Positions 31,126 through 43,237 of a stretch of 64,000 nt of DNA are shown here, piece by piece. How positions within the stretch are numbered: position 1 is the stretch's first letter; every line of letters begins with the position of its first letter. The stretch comes from Panicum virgatum (taxonomy: Eukaryota; Streptophyta; Magnoliopsida; Poales; Poaceae), in assembly GCF_016808335.1 (NCBI RefSeq), contig NC_053150.1, positions 46,403,607 to 46,467,606 of the forward strand. Reading direction: 5' to 3'. The notes below the pieces were generated by a model, which was given only the letters and a program-made list of their open reading frames with translations, was not told the origin of the DNA and searched no databases. The position numbers and the translations under genes were made by a program.

Positions 31126-31800
31126 ATACGTTCGAGTGTCCGTGGCCTTCGTGAATACGCCGTGCGGTCGTTCTGCACTTCTGTGCCCTTCTTATTTCTC
31201 CATGCAGCCGGTATGCCTTGTTGAATTGTGCTTCAAATTGATGTACCAACGATAGCGGTGGAGACATGAGCCGGATGACAAGCAGCGACACACATGAATC
31301 ATCTGTAGAAAGCAGGTACATCTCAAAATCTTCATCCAATTAGCCGGCCCATTAGTAAGTTTTCCTTTTCTCTCTTCCAATCTCTCCTAATTATTAACTC
31401 GAGCAGAACGCATCAGCTACGCAGTAGACTTTCAGTTGCCACAAAACTTTATTTTATCATGTGTCATTAGATTATATTATTAGAGTGCACGGTCGTATTG
31501 GCCTATTTAATCTATCTATATTATAAAGATCTAAAATAATTGAAAATGTTTCTTACTCAAATCGAATCACCTTACTCCTCACGTTGAACCCGTCTGTCAA
31601 GGTCCAAATAGGTGGAAAGGGGTGGAGACCCATAGAAACTCGATGATAGAGGATGTTTCTGCCAAAAAAATTAATCTTTTTTCTCACTAAACGCGATTCT
31701 ACCCGCCCGCGTACCCACGCATCAACTGCAACCTTCGCGTACCCGTTCGTGGTCTTCTCCTTTCGGCTTTCGCTCTTTGTTCCCTGCCATGGTCCTTCTC
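31126..31800. other. Non-coding stretch, copy 2 (possible Helitron 5' end at 31,515)
   Basis: Equivalent to 1,261-1,965. A|TCTATATTATAAAG at 31,515 resembles a Helitron start. No gene is seen. The single copy of the target sequence for the outer hAT (CGCGCCAC) lies just downstream. Confidence 0.35.
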
Positions 31801-32125
31801 ACCTCCTTCCGCCCGCCGCGCGCCACCGCCTCCTCCCGCTTGCCGCGCGCACGCCACCGCCTCCTTGCTCGCCGCCCGCGCGCTCGACACGGCTCCTCGC
31901 TCGCAGCCCGCGCGCACGCCACCTTCCCTCCTCCCACTCGCCGCGCGCACGCCACCACTGCCCGATGGCGGCCGCTCACGCGCTCGCCGCCGCCTCCTGG
32001 CTCGCCGCCCGTGCGCGCGCCACCTCCCTTCCTCCCGCTTGCCGCGCACCACCGCCTCCTCCCCGCTCGCTGCTCGCTTCCCCACCCTCGCCATCGCCCG
32101 GGCCTCGCGGCACAGCCCGTTCACC

Positions 32126-32452
32126 ATGGCGCTCGCGAGAGCCACCATGGCCTCTTGCCCTCTTCCCCTACTCCCGCGGCACGCTGGTCGCGGGCGCGGC
32201 GTGGCTCTGCGCTGGGGCCGACAAGGCAACGTCGCCTGGGATCTCGGCCTCGCTGCGTGCGAGGACGTCGATGCCGAAGAGGAGACGGACGAGGAGGATG
32301 AGAACGAGGAGCGGGAGGACGCCGATCACGAGTCCGAGTCCAGCAACGCCGCGGAGCTCGGAAATTTCAGGAAGAGTTTGCATAGAAAGTCGTGGCTCTG
32401 GAGCCAGCAACAGGTGCTTTTCTTGGTTTGCTATTTCAGCTGCATTTTGTAG
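32126..32452 (+). pseudogene. GC-rich ORF with acidic stretch, unknown function (copy 2)
   Basis: From ATG at 32,126 (context ACCATGG) the frame reads MALARATMASCPLPLLPRHA, then EDVDAEEETDEEDENEERED and ESESSNAAELGNF, and ends in the 100-bp repeat after 108 residues. The first 40 residues are basic and Ser/Ala-poor in acids, as in plastid transit peptides; the middle is acidic. It is uninterrupted here, unlike copy 1. No domain is recognised and the end inside a tandem repeat is unnatural, so it is probably the first exon of a truncated gene. Confidence 0.35.
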
Positions 32453-32564
32453 GATTAGAGGCAGTTTCAGGAAGAAGTTACATAGAAGGTCGTGGCTATG
32501 GAGCCGGCAACAGGTGCTTTTCTTGGTTTGCTATTTCTGCTACATTTTGTAGGATTAGAGGCAG
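32365..32564. repeat. Two 100-bp tandem repeats (copy 2)
   Basis: Units 32,365-32,464 and 32,465-32,564, same array as 4,866-5,065. It is shared by both copies and so older than the duplication. Confidence 0.85.
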
Positions 32565-33020
32565 TTTCAGGAAGAATTTGCATTGCATCCTAATTATTCA
32601 GCAATGGAAAAGGCTACTTTTGTCTGATTCTTTTGGTTTTGGGATGTCCTCGCTGGTAATTTTTTCACTTTGGAGAATTATTTCTTTTGTCAAAAAGTTC
32701 TCGCCTTTTGGATGTGGACTATGCAAATTCAAGCAAACTATGAGCAGAAAAAGATTAATGGTTATTGCAGACATGCTAGCTTTTGCGAAGTCATATTCTC
32801 TTGCTGAAAAGGGGCAAAACCTAGCTTTTCTCAACATTTTGCTTCCTGCTTCAGTTTCAGAGTTTCTGAGCTGAAAGAATGTGCAGAGTTCAACAAAAAA
32901 AATTTTTGAGGGGGGCTACGGCCAGCAAAACTCCAGCCTGAACAAGTTTTATTAATATGTGAGGTTGTACATACAGAATTTACAGCAAAAGAGTATGGGA
33001 GGGAAAAAACTATGTGCAAA

Positions 33021-36000
33021 CTAATTTACATCAAAAGCAGAACACCACTCGTGGAGGTAAGCTTTGTCTGATGGCGATCGCATCCTAATGGACCAGAGGC
33101 GCAGGTCTTGGAGGATGGCCAAACCAGTATCATCAGCTGTGGGGAACAGAGAACTGAAGACAACAGAATTGCGCGCTTTCCAGACATTCCAGAGCACGGC
33201 AGTGATGATGGTGGAGCGAGTTCGCGGGGAGGCTTCATCAGAGAAATATGGCAGGTCCCAGAGTTCTCTGAAAGAAGTCAAGTGCGGAGCAATGTTCCAG
33301 CCAATATAGTTGAGAAGCCCACGGGCAAGGGGACATCGCAGCAGCAGATGATCCTGATCCTCATAAGCGCCGCAATACTGACACAGAGCAGATTCCACAA
33401 TACAGCGGTGGTGGAGCAAGGCAGCAGAGGGCAGCCGGTTGTGATGCACCAGCCAGAGGAAGTGCTTGCATCTCGGGATGGCAGCGTTGGACCAAATGCA
33501 GTCAGCGAATCCATCAATCGGTCGCTGCTCCATATGCCATAAGTAAAAGCCCCAGGAGGAGAAAGGCTGAAGATCAACGCCAATGCCACGACGATCTGGG
33601 ACGTGTGGCAGGAGAGCGACATCCGCCAGGGCAAGCAGGATTGCACTCAGCTGCGAGGAGGCCACCGAGGTCAGACGCGGATGCAGAGGAATTATCCACT
33701 GGTCCTGAAGGTAGGCATGAGCAACTGTGATGTTTGGTCTTGGGCAGAAGGAGAGCAGAGCAGGGAACAAGTCGGCGAGTGGCTGTGGTCCAATCCAGTG
33801 ATCAAACCAGAAGCTAGTAAACTGACCACTGCCAAGGTGGACTTTGGTGCAGCGTCGGAAATTAGGTATCAGTTGACGCAGAGTAGTCCAAATGGCAGTG
33901 TCCAGGTGATGTGTGTCGCCAAGGTCCCGACCAGCACCATCACCATTCATAAGGTGAAACCACTTCTGCCAGTTGGTGGTCGGGGCCTGCAGGAGCTTGT
34001 CAACAAACTTGGACAGGAGGCCCTTATTCTCGAGATCTAGACGCTTAATGCCCAGCCCACCACGAGCACGATCCCAATAGACAAGCTCCCAAGCAGCCTT
34101 GCATTGCCCCCCCCCCCCGAGCAGGTGATGTCGCCTGTCCAGATAAAAGCACGTCTCCTGGCATCAATAGCCTCAATAGTGCCTTTTGTGTAGTAGAGTG
34201 GAACACATTGCATAGACGGCACGAGCACCCAAGACAGCATTGGCAAGAACAGTCCGGCCACTAGGAGAGAGCAGCTTGCCACACCAGCCAGGGATGTAGG
34301 ACTCAACAGCAGCAACCAAAGGACGGTGATCAGCGAGACGGAGCTTAGTAGAGTTGAGAGGCAATCCAAGATACGTCTGTGGGAAGGACGAGACTTGGCA
34401 TCCAAAAAGCTGGGCCATCTCAGCAGCCGGAGATGGCTCAACCCCAATAGGAACAAAGGTACTTTTATCATAGTTGATATGCAACCCAGTGAAAGAGGAG
34501 AATTGATCCAGCAGAGCCTTGAGATGTGCCAGTTGATCTGGATCAGCTTTGACCACGAGCAAAGGTGTCGTCAGCATATTGGAGGACAGGGCATGACAGG
34601 GAATCAACTATGGGGTGCTGCAAAAGGCCTTGCATGGAGGCACTCAGAACCATTTGCTGCAGAAGGTCTGCCACAAGGATGAACAAATAGGGTGACAGAG
34701 GATCCCCTTGACGCAAACCCTTCCGGCACTGAATCCATTTACCAGGAACACCGTTTAGCACAACAGCAGTCTGGCTGGAGGTGTTGAGGTTGGTGATCCA
34801 AGTACGCCAACGAGCAGGGAATCCTTTCGCTAGAAGAATAGCATCCAAGGCATGCCAATCAACATAATCGAAAGCCTTCCTGAAGTCAAGCTTGAGGATG
34901 ATTGCAGGGGCACCTCGCTTGTGGCAGCATTGGACAACTTCAGTAGCATAAATAAAGTTCTCAGCAATACAACGACCTTTGATGAACCCGGCCTGATCAG
35001 AGTGCACAAGATGAGGAATAAACGGTTGCAAGCGGAGCGTCATACCCTTGGTACAGATCTTGGTGACACAATTCTGCAAGGAGATAGGTCTGTAGTCTTT
35101 GGCCAGGAGGGAGGCAGCTTTCTTAGGCAAGAGGGCAAGATAAGCCTTGTTGACACGTTCAAGGTCAGCTGTACCCGCATGGAAGGCATTCAGGAAGGCA
35201 AGAAGATCATGCTTTACTAGTTCCCAGTTTGCTCTGAAGAAGAGAGGTGTAAAGTCATCAGGGCCGGGTGCAGTGTTGGTCTTCATGGAGAATAGGATGG
35301 TCTTGAGTTCCTCAAGAGAGAAGGGCTCAACCAGAGCTGCAGCCTGACCAGTTGTAAGAGTAGTGCAGCTGAGGAGGGAGGCTAATTCTGGCATATCAGA
35401 GCATTGATCAGCTTGTCCCAACAGACCCGAGTAGAAGGCATGAAGAATGGCAGCTTTGGAGGCATGATCAGATACCAAAGAACCATCAGCAGCTTGAAGT
35501 GCTTGAATCTGGTTGCGTCGCCATTGCACAGTAGCGGCCATGTGATGAAATTTGGTGTTCTCATCTCCAAGCTTACAGGAACGGAATTTGCTTCGCTGGC
35601 GCCAGAAGATGGCAAGCTGCTTTCCATGCTCCAAGGCCGCAGCTCGAACCAAGGTTCTCAGGTTGAATTCAGCCAGGAATAGGGGCCGGGCTTCCTCAAT
35701 GTGGTCGATCATGGCAATGACTAAGTTGCAGTTTTGTAGGAGGTCGAAAGGGGAGCGTTTTTGCCGGTGCCAGAGCTTGAGATCATGCCGACATCGTTTG
35801 AGCTTTCTGACGAGCAGAGCAGCATGATTGCATTGAGGAGCAAGCAGACCAGGAACACTAAGCCAGGCAGAGGAAACAATATCTGTAAAACCTTCCACAC
35901 GCGGCCAGTGATTGTTGAATCGAAAGATCGCCGGCTTCGGAATTGTTGTAACTGCAGTGAGGACAAGCTGACAGTGATCCGAAACAGCAGCCGAGGAAGA

Positions 36001-36663
36001 GGCAAGAGTCGAGTTGGGGAGGCAGAAACTCCATTCAGTGTTAACAAAGAACCTGTCAAGACGTACCAGAATGGGAACCTCCTGATGGTTGGACCAAGTG
36101 AAGCGTCTGTCGAGCAAGGGGAGCTCCTGCAGAGCCATAGCATCCAGAGAACCATTGAACCAGTCCGCCTCCAGAGAGTCAAAATTACCATTGGAGCGGT
36201 CGTCGGGAGATCTGATGAGGTTGAAGTCTCCAAGAAGTACCCATGGGCCAGATACAGAGGACTGTAGACCAAACAACTCATCCAAGAATGCCTGCTTATC
36301 ACCATGCAGGCAAGGACCATAGCAGTTGGTCACAGTGACAGTGAGATTAGAGCAAGTGGATTGGAGGATGGTTGTCAAGGAGTGAGCTGTGTGGCCGGAG
36401 GAGGTGAGGTTGAAGCAATTCTGGTCCCAAGATGTAAGAATACCAGCAGAGGCACCATTTGAGGCCAGGAAGGTGAAGGAAGAGGCGTGGTTAGCAGGGG
36501 GAAGGGAGAGTGCTTTGAAGCAATCAATAGTTTGTAGCTTGGTTTCCTGAAAGCAGATGATGGTAGGGGTAGTTTGAGGAATGGCGAGCCGAATATTGTT
36601 GCATTTGCCCCTGTCACCAAGCCCTCTTACATTCCAGAAGAGAATGGTGAGAGATCTAGCCAT
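33021..36663 (-). pseudogene. LINE ORF2: endonuclease, reverse transcriptase, zinc-binding domain (copy 2)
   Basis: ATG at 36,663 starts MARSLTILFWNVRGLG. The endonuclease motifs (CFQETKL, GDFNLI, SDHCQL) and reverse transcriptase motifs (FRKAFDYVDW, GLRQGDPLSPYLF, QYADDT) run to 34,545. There an extra T after YADD causes a stop, the same lesion as in copy 1. The frame resumes as KADPDQLAHLKALLDQFS (to 34,173), slips again at a ten-base C-run near 34,107-34,116, and ends with the 309-residue zinc-binding part (33,950-33,021). TAPGPDGFT has become TAPGPDDFT in this copy. Confidence 0.95.
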
Positions 36664-36921
36664 AAGGAAAGCCAAGCACCACCAAACCCAGAGAAATGCA
36701 ACTAGACAGGCCTTGGCAGGAAGCAAGCCAACAATATGACATGAAGGAATCATGCTCCGGCAGCCGGGGAGCTCTCAGCACTGAGTATCTCCTGAGAGTT
36801 TTAAGGCGCGTTAAGTACAGACCAGGACCCAAGCACAGGGTCATTACAAAAGTGAGAGCAACGTAGGCTCTCCAGCAGCAGCAAAAAGGGCGAGGAGCAT
36901 GAACATGAAGTTGCAGGCGCA

Positions 36922-39900
36922 TCAGTCCAGCGGATCGACGGCAGGAACAGGGCAGCCATCCAAGTTGAGGAGGTGGCCATCAGGGACACCATAAGCCCGC
37001 CCCTGCAGCTGCAAATCTTGGAGGCACCAGGCCGGAGTAGCCGAGGCCGGAGCAGCATCAGAGTCGACGTTGTTGTTGCCCGCAGAGGTGGCCGCACCCA
37101 GCTTACGCTTCTTGAGGCGAACAGCAGCATCAGCCACCGTCTCACGGAGAGGGGCCTCCTTGGCACGGAGACGGGAGCTGCGACGCTTGCCAACCACATC
37201 CTCAGTGGCAGCAAGGGTCGGGATCATCGTAGATGTAGCGGGGAGCCGGGTCTTCTTAGGCGGAGGCAGGGCAGCAACATCAGAGAGCTCCAGGGGAGCA
37301 ACGTCGACATCGGGGAGCTCCGGGGAACCAAGAGGCAGCGGCGGCAAGGGGATGGTCACGGAAGTGATGAGACACTCCGCGTCCCCAAGGCTGCGCAAGG
37401 GCTCCGGAGCCACCGGCAGGATGTCGAGGTCGAGGACGTCGAAGTTTGGCGAAGTGGGGGGCGCAGGAACAATAGCCGGCGGTGGCACCAGGACAGCAAG
37501 TTCAATGTCGAGGGCGGCAGGAACAGCGGAGGTTGGTGGAGCAGTCGGAGAAGCAGCAGAGGCGGCCCGGGGGAGGGGGCGGCCGTTGCACAGGTTGTTG
37601 GCATCCCGGATGGAGATGTTCGGAGCCGGGGCCGCGCCAAAGCCAGTGGCGATGATGTCGACGGAGCAGGACAGAGAGCGGGTGGACCCCACCTCTGCAA
37701 GCTGGTGAAGGAATCCCACGGAGGCGGTGCAGAGGTTGACGATGAACATTCCCTGGTCCCCCGGAATGTTGGCCCGGAAAGGCTGGGTGGGGATCCGGTA
37801 CAGGCCTCGCTCGCCGCGTTCACCAACCGTGCGGATCTCAAAGAAGGACCCACGGAGCATGTGGAAGGAGACAGAAACCGGCTTGGAAAGCAAAGGTTCG
37901 GCAAGTACCTCGGGGTAGTAGAGCTGACCCAGGTCACGGCCAATAGGGATCGGCAGCATGTCGCCCAGGGACATGAAGGCGCGGCGAGCATGGCGCGCAT
38001 GGTCCCCCAGGTAGGCAGAGCCAGCCGCCGACATCCCCAAGGCCGCGGCAACCGACCCATCTAGGGGAAGCCCAGCCGGCGGCGGGGCCTCACCAGGAAC
38101 GGCAACGTCGGCGGCGACGGGGGGTGTGGTGGCGCAGCCGGACCCCGAGGCAGGCCATCATCGTCGGAGTCAGAGTCCTCAAGGTGCTCGACGTGGAGGT
38201 TCTCGATCTGAGCCATAGCGCCCAAACCAGCATGGTTCTTGACATATTCCTCGAAAGGAATGTCGGCCGTGCCTTCCACCTTGACAGTCAAGAGCACGAC
38301 AAAGAAGTCAGTGCCCTGAATGCAAACCGGATCGACGAGATGCGGGTTGGCGTAGGAGCCGGCGGAGTAGACGATGCGCTCGCGGTTTCAGTGCTCCATG
38401 GGGAAGTTGCGGATGGCGAGGTGGACGAATGCCTCATGGCCGAACTGGAAGCGGTTGGGGGTCTCGGTGTGGCGCTCCAGCCGGACAGTGTGCTCACGGC
38501 CAAGGAACGGCGCCAGCAGCATGGTCTGCTCACGAGCAGCATTGCTTTCGAACATGATGAGAGCAGCACCATAGGACGAAGGGGCGAGCGTCACGCGGGG
38601 ATTACCCCCAGGGCCGCCCAGAGCGTGGCAGATGTGACTCATCGGCGACGCCGGGGTGGGGTCGACGAGACCAAAGGCGAGGTGCGCGAAGCGCTGCATG
38701 CGCACCGGCGGCATGAAGACGTCGATGGCATCAGGGCGTTGCAGGTCCTCCTCAGCAAGCAAGGCATCCTCCACTGCAGCATCCGCAGCAGGAGGCACAT
38801 CATCAACGGCAAGGGGGGAATCTCCCCCTCCTCAAGAGCAGGAGCGGGAGGCGGGGGCGAAGCCAGAGGGGCATCAGCGTCAGAGGAGCCGGAGGAGGTA
38901 GCGGAGGTGCGCAGCGAGGCAAGGCCCGGGGAGGAGGGCTCAGCGCCAGAGCCAACAAGCGGCAGGCCCGGCATCTTGCAGTGGCGCGTGGTGTGGCCGA
39001 GCTTCCAGCAACGACGGCAGCGGATAGGGTCGCGGCACGCAGCACGGTGGTGGTCCAATGCAAGGCAGCGGAAGCAGCGGCGGTGAGCGAAGGGGAGCGG
39101 TGAGCGTGGAGGGGTGACCGGCGGGGGATGGGGTTGCGGGGGAGTGGCGGTGACAGTTGCAAAAGAGTACCGGGGAGGGGTTCTTGGCCCCGGACTGGCA
39201 GTGGAGGGCGGAGCGTCGTGGCTTCCAGGGGAAGGCGTAGCGCTGCAGAGGGGCGGGAAGGGACTGACACCGCAGGGGGTGGGTAAAACTCCCGTGCACC
39301 GGGTGCACACCGAAGGGAAGGCAGCAGCAAGAGGGGGAGCACCACCCGAGGCAGGCGCAGGCGTGCACTGGGCGCAGCCGTCCACCAGAGGACGCACACG
39401 ACGCGAGGTGACGACGCGACGGCAAGCCCCACCGCCCGGCAACCGAGCGGCAGCAGCAGAGCGCCCAGGCAGCACCCCCGCCGCGCCCGCGCCCGTGCCC
39501 TCGGGAGTGGCGAGGCCAGATGACCAAGGGGAAACCGGCTGGAGCGGCGCATCGGGCACAGCACCGCGGGGGGAGACCGGCACGGCAGCACCACCCCCCG
39601 GGAGGGGGGAGGCGGGAACCGGACCAACCGGTTGCGGGAGGGACGCAGAGGCCGACGCCGCAGAGGCGAAGAAGAGGACCTTCACCGGGCCATGGCGGAG
39701 CACCCCAAGAGTGAGGATGAACCGGGCGATGGACGGCCGAGCAATTGCGATACGGAAGAGGGCCGGCGAGACTTGGGAGACGCAGGACGGGCCACCCAAC
39801 CAGTAGCTCAGGGTGTTCCGCATCCAGGCGAGGTTGCAGGAGGCGAGTCTGGGGTAGGGGTCACCCAGAGCTCAGAGAGCTCGAACAATGGCGACGCCGC

Positions 39901-40259
39901 AGAGAGAGGCACAAAGACAGGCGAATGGAAGTTCCGGAGGCAGTAGTCACGGAACGCATCACTTGGCGAGAGAGGAGCGCCAGGAGTGGGGTTACCAGCA
40001 TGGGACCAGCGGGGAGCGCTAGCAGAAGTGAAGCCGGCAATGGTAGGGTTAGGTCGGCCAGGAGGCAGTGTGGAGGCAGGGTTAGGACGGCGGCGACGGC
40101 GAGGACGGGAGTGCGTTCTTGGGCTAGGTGGCGCGGTGGCGGCAACGGCCGGGGAGGTCGGGTCGCCGGAGCGAGGGGGGGAGGGGGGGGCTCGTTAGCG
40201 GTCTTCATCTCCTTCGTCTTCGACGTGGTTTGGCTGTGTGCGGTTCCACCGTGCGCCAT
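36922..40259 (-). pseudogene. LINE ORF1 with two CCHC zinc knuckles, frameshifted (copy 2)
   Basis: The likely start is ATG at 40,259 (MAHGGTAHSQTTSKTKEM). The frame 39,823-38,639 contains CFRCLALDHHRAAC and CRRCWKLGHTTRHC, two CX2CX4HX4C knuckles that bind the element RNA. Further pieces (38,798-38,388; 38,297-38,061; 38,040-36,922) carry SSYGAALIMFESNAARE, a Pro-rich tail and a basic KRRSSRLR..KKRKLG region. At least four frame breaks and one stop (after NFPMEH) separate the pieces. It is co-oriented with ORF2. Confidence 0.85.
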
Positions 40260-40484
40260 TACGAAATATATTCATAAATTCCAAGCTGCAGAGTTCAACA
40301 ATGTCAGCTTAAATACTTAATATTGCATATTTGATCTTTTCTTCTACACCCCCACCCCCTAAAAGTTGCAATCTTGAAGCTTTATTTTGAATGAAGTGGA
40401 TATTTTGAAAAAATCAAAATAAGTTGACACGAACATTTCTTTGGCTAGAACGCTCCCTTTTCCTTCTGACACTGATAGAAGTTT

Positions 40485-41330
40485 TACTCCTCAGAGCCCA
40501 GATGGAGACATCATCGACTGCGTGCATATCTCCCACCAACCAGCCTTCGACCATCCTCTCCTCAAGAACCACACAATACAGGTGAGTTAGTCAACCTCTC
40601 AAATATTTTCAGGAAACAAAACAAACATATAAATGGTTAATTTATGGGCTCACCATTTTAACACTGCCAAAATATCTGTCATTGCAGTTTAGGCCGGCCT
40701 ACCACCCTGAAGGTCTATATGATGATGCCAAGAGCAGCATAGGCTCCAACAATGCCGGCCAGAAGCCGATGATCCAGACGTGGCATTGAAATGGCACATG
40801 TCTGGAAGGCACAGTCCCAATCAGGAGAACCAAGAAGGATGACCTACTCCGAGCGTCATGAGGCAGTAGGCTAACAAGTTCAGTCTGTCCCAACTCTGGA
40901 TCCTGGGGGGTCATATGGGGAGGATCTGAACAGCATAGAGGCTAGGTACTTCAAAGAATCTGACATTCTGACCTCATGAGTTTAGTTTGTTCATTCTTGT
41001 GTCAAGTAAATGCTGACATTTTTCATAGTGGCATGCAACCCAAAATGTGTGTCTTAACATTTATGTGATGTTTGGTTTTGGTTCATCAGGTTAGCCATGA
41101 CCTTTATGGACACAACAACACTATATTGTTCACATTACTGGACTGTAAGTCTCACAAAGTCAGTACCTTGTGCTTATATTATTAATTTGTTTCAGTACTT
41201 GATTGACAGACATTCTTGGGTTGATGCATCAACTCAATGACTGATGCGCTGCCTTCCGATTGTGTATTTTGCAGAGTGATGCATATCAGGCAACAGGGCG
41301 CTATAACATGGTTGTGCATCGCTGGATTAT
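40485..41330 (+). pseudogene. Neprosin-family (DUF239/DUF4409) peptidase pseudogene
   Basis: Four exon remnants with GT-AG borders are visible. Exon 1 ends 40,581 ([28 protein letters not shown]). Exon 2 starts 40,688 (FRPAYHPEGLYDDAKSS, QKPMIQTWH, EGTVPIRRTKKDDLLRAS). Exon 3 is 41,090-41,144 (VSHDLYGHNNT). Exon 4 starts 41,275 (SDAYQATGRYNMVV). This is the order of plant neprosins, secreted glutamic-type prolyl peptidases with an N-terminal activation domain. Lesions: TGA after TWH (a likely CGA-to-TGA change), a second TGA after LLRAS, a block of about 50 residues missing before FSLSQLWILGG, a frameshift inside that motif, and no sequence after exon 4. Signal peptide and C-terminus are absent. 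Confidence 0.85.
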
Positions 41331-42955
41331 GTTAAACAAATTTTTCTAGGAGTATTATGCTGTCCTTACTATAAATAATTCAAACAACTCGCATTTGCAA
41401 TGAAAGCGAGTATACACACAACTTGACAGCTCCCGAATTTTATTTCAAGGATACGCAACAGATATGCGTATCTTTTTTTCATTAACAAGAACAATTGTTA
41501 ATTACAGGCACCTATAGAGCTCTAGATTAGACTCTAGCTGGGAAACTTAGAACAACAAGAATGCTAATTACAGGTGCGTGGTTTAATGACGAAGTACAGC
41601 AAAGCTGAGCATGTGCCGAAACAATAGAATATGCAAGGAGCTCCTGTTCGAGTCAAATTCACCAAAAGTTCGCAAACATAGCAGGCTATATTGTAGAAAC
41701 TCATGATCTTCGTGTTAAACTGAGATAGGGTTGTAGATGGCCAAATAAGTGGCCTAGGCGCCCAGAAGGACCCGGTCAAAGCCTGGATATCGGACACGAC
41801 ACGATCGAGCATAGCACGGTTGGGCAAGGCACGACACGGCGACCAGCAATACCAGGAGGCGGAGGAGGCCGGTGGCACAGCGCGCAATGCCGTGAGGTAT
41901 ATGCAAATGATCAAAACACGTGCGGCACACTTTACTAGTTTTAATAAATGTAGGATACAATTTTTGTTTCAATTGATTATTGGAGTTGTACATTGAAATA
42001 TATTTTATTCTTTTACATGCTTATTAAAATATGAAGAAGAGTGGTGATATTGACTCTTTTCTTTAAAAGTATGCATCAAAGAATTTTTTTAATGACTTCT
42101 ATTAAAAATAAGCTAAAAATAAGATGGGTAATAGTCATTAATATCCTTTTGGACGATTATCTAGTGACTTATTGAGCGAGATATCTTATTACAATTGTGT
42201 GAAGAAGAAATCATCAACACTTTCATGGCTATTAGAAGCTGTAGGCCTAACAAGAAGTAATGACACAATGTTCTGGTGTGATATTTTAATTCTAGGTTAA
42301 GCAAAGCTATACTCTTTTGAGAAATAATTAACGTGGGGGAATGGAGGAGGAAAATATTAGGACTCTAGAGAGACGGAGAAGAGTCCAGAGTACCCAATAA
42401 AAAAATCCGGAGAGGGAATCCGAGGAGCGTTGCTCCTTCTATAAATAGGGGCTAGTTCCCCACTGTAAAAGCATCTTGTGAAAAAACAACATAAAGAAAT
42501 AAAGAATTCCCTTTCTCCTAAATTTCTCTCCTGCTCTGTGTTCTCATTAGACACACTATTTCTTAATTTACTTGTCTATTCCATAAACTTTATGTACCTT
42601 TTCTTTTTAATTGTATTTTGTAATTCACATACATGTATATCGACATATTAAATTTATAGAGGTTAATAAAATTTTAGATTGGACCGCCATAGCTACAAAT
42701 TTTGAATGTGCCACCGAAGAAAAAGCATACGCACTTGAACAGCTCCATGGCTAGATGCCGATCGATGGGTTAATTTGATGGAACGATACAACGTGGGATC
42801 TATATTTATAGCTGGCTTTGAGATAGGTAACGATATGATGCGGATCTCCCTATATTATCGCTGGCATTTAGGCATGTAAGACCAGACCCGTTCAGAATGA
42901 GTACGACAGGGGGATAAGGATAAATTTCAGCCATGCAATCTTTATTTGCCTTCGC
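41331..42955. other. AT-rich intergenic DNA
   Basis: I see no supported gene. A TCTATAAATAGGGG motif at about 42,440, followed by a 100-bp leader-like stretch, looks like a core promoter or an LTR R/U5 region, but I found no element ends or target-site duplication around it. Confidence 0.4.
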
Positions 42956-43237
42956 TTGGTGAGTCTCAAGTCGCATGGACTCCATTTATCACCGGTCGGT
43001 CATCGGTTCATGCATGCAGGCCGCGCGATGCAGAAGTTAGGGAAGTTTTATCTGAAAGGAATTAGGACCAACAGTTTGATACATACACTAGCTAAAGATT
43101 TTGGTGGCACACTGTTTGGTATCACAGAAGACGTACTGAAAGGTGCTCAGGACTTCAATGGGTTCCAGGCAAGTATTCCCGGTCTGACTATTCTGATACA
43201 CGTTTTAGGGAACGCTCAGATGGAATTTGGCAGATAG
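42956..43237 (+). other. Unidentified 93-codon ORF
   Basis: The frame contains MQKLGKFYLKGIRTNSLIHT and LAKDFGGTLFGITEDVLKGA, which reads like ordinary protein rather than random sequence. It has no recognised domain. A sequence resembling an exon end (FNGFQ then GCAAGT) falls inside, so it may be a remnant exon of a host gene. Confidence 0.25.

Larger units (their letters stand above)
32897..40286 (-). mobile_element. Full-size L1-type LINE (copy 2)
   Basis: The 7.39-kb element is bounded by the 15-bp target-site duplication TGCAGAGTTCAACAA (32,882-32,896 and 40,287-40,301). The poly-A end is at the left on the plus strand. From the 5' end it has a short leader, ORF1 (zinc-knuckle protein), and ORF2 (endonuclease, reverse transcriptase, zinc-binding domain). 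Frames are broken in both ORFs, so it is dead, but its limits are complete. It predates the segmental duplication because copy 1 carries it at the same site. Confidence 0.95.

Noticed and set aside
36973..38064. 363-codon plus-strand ORF (and its equivalent 16,831-17,877)
   Set aside because: It is antisense to LINE ORF1, low in complexity, and has no domain. The minus strand is the coding strand by orientation with ORF2.
42360..42545. TATA box plus leader resembling an LTR
   Set aside because: No TG...CA ends or target-site duplication could be found around it, so only the motif is noted.
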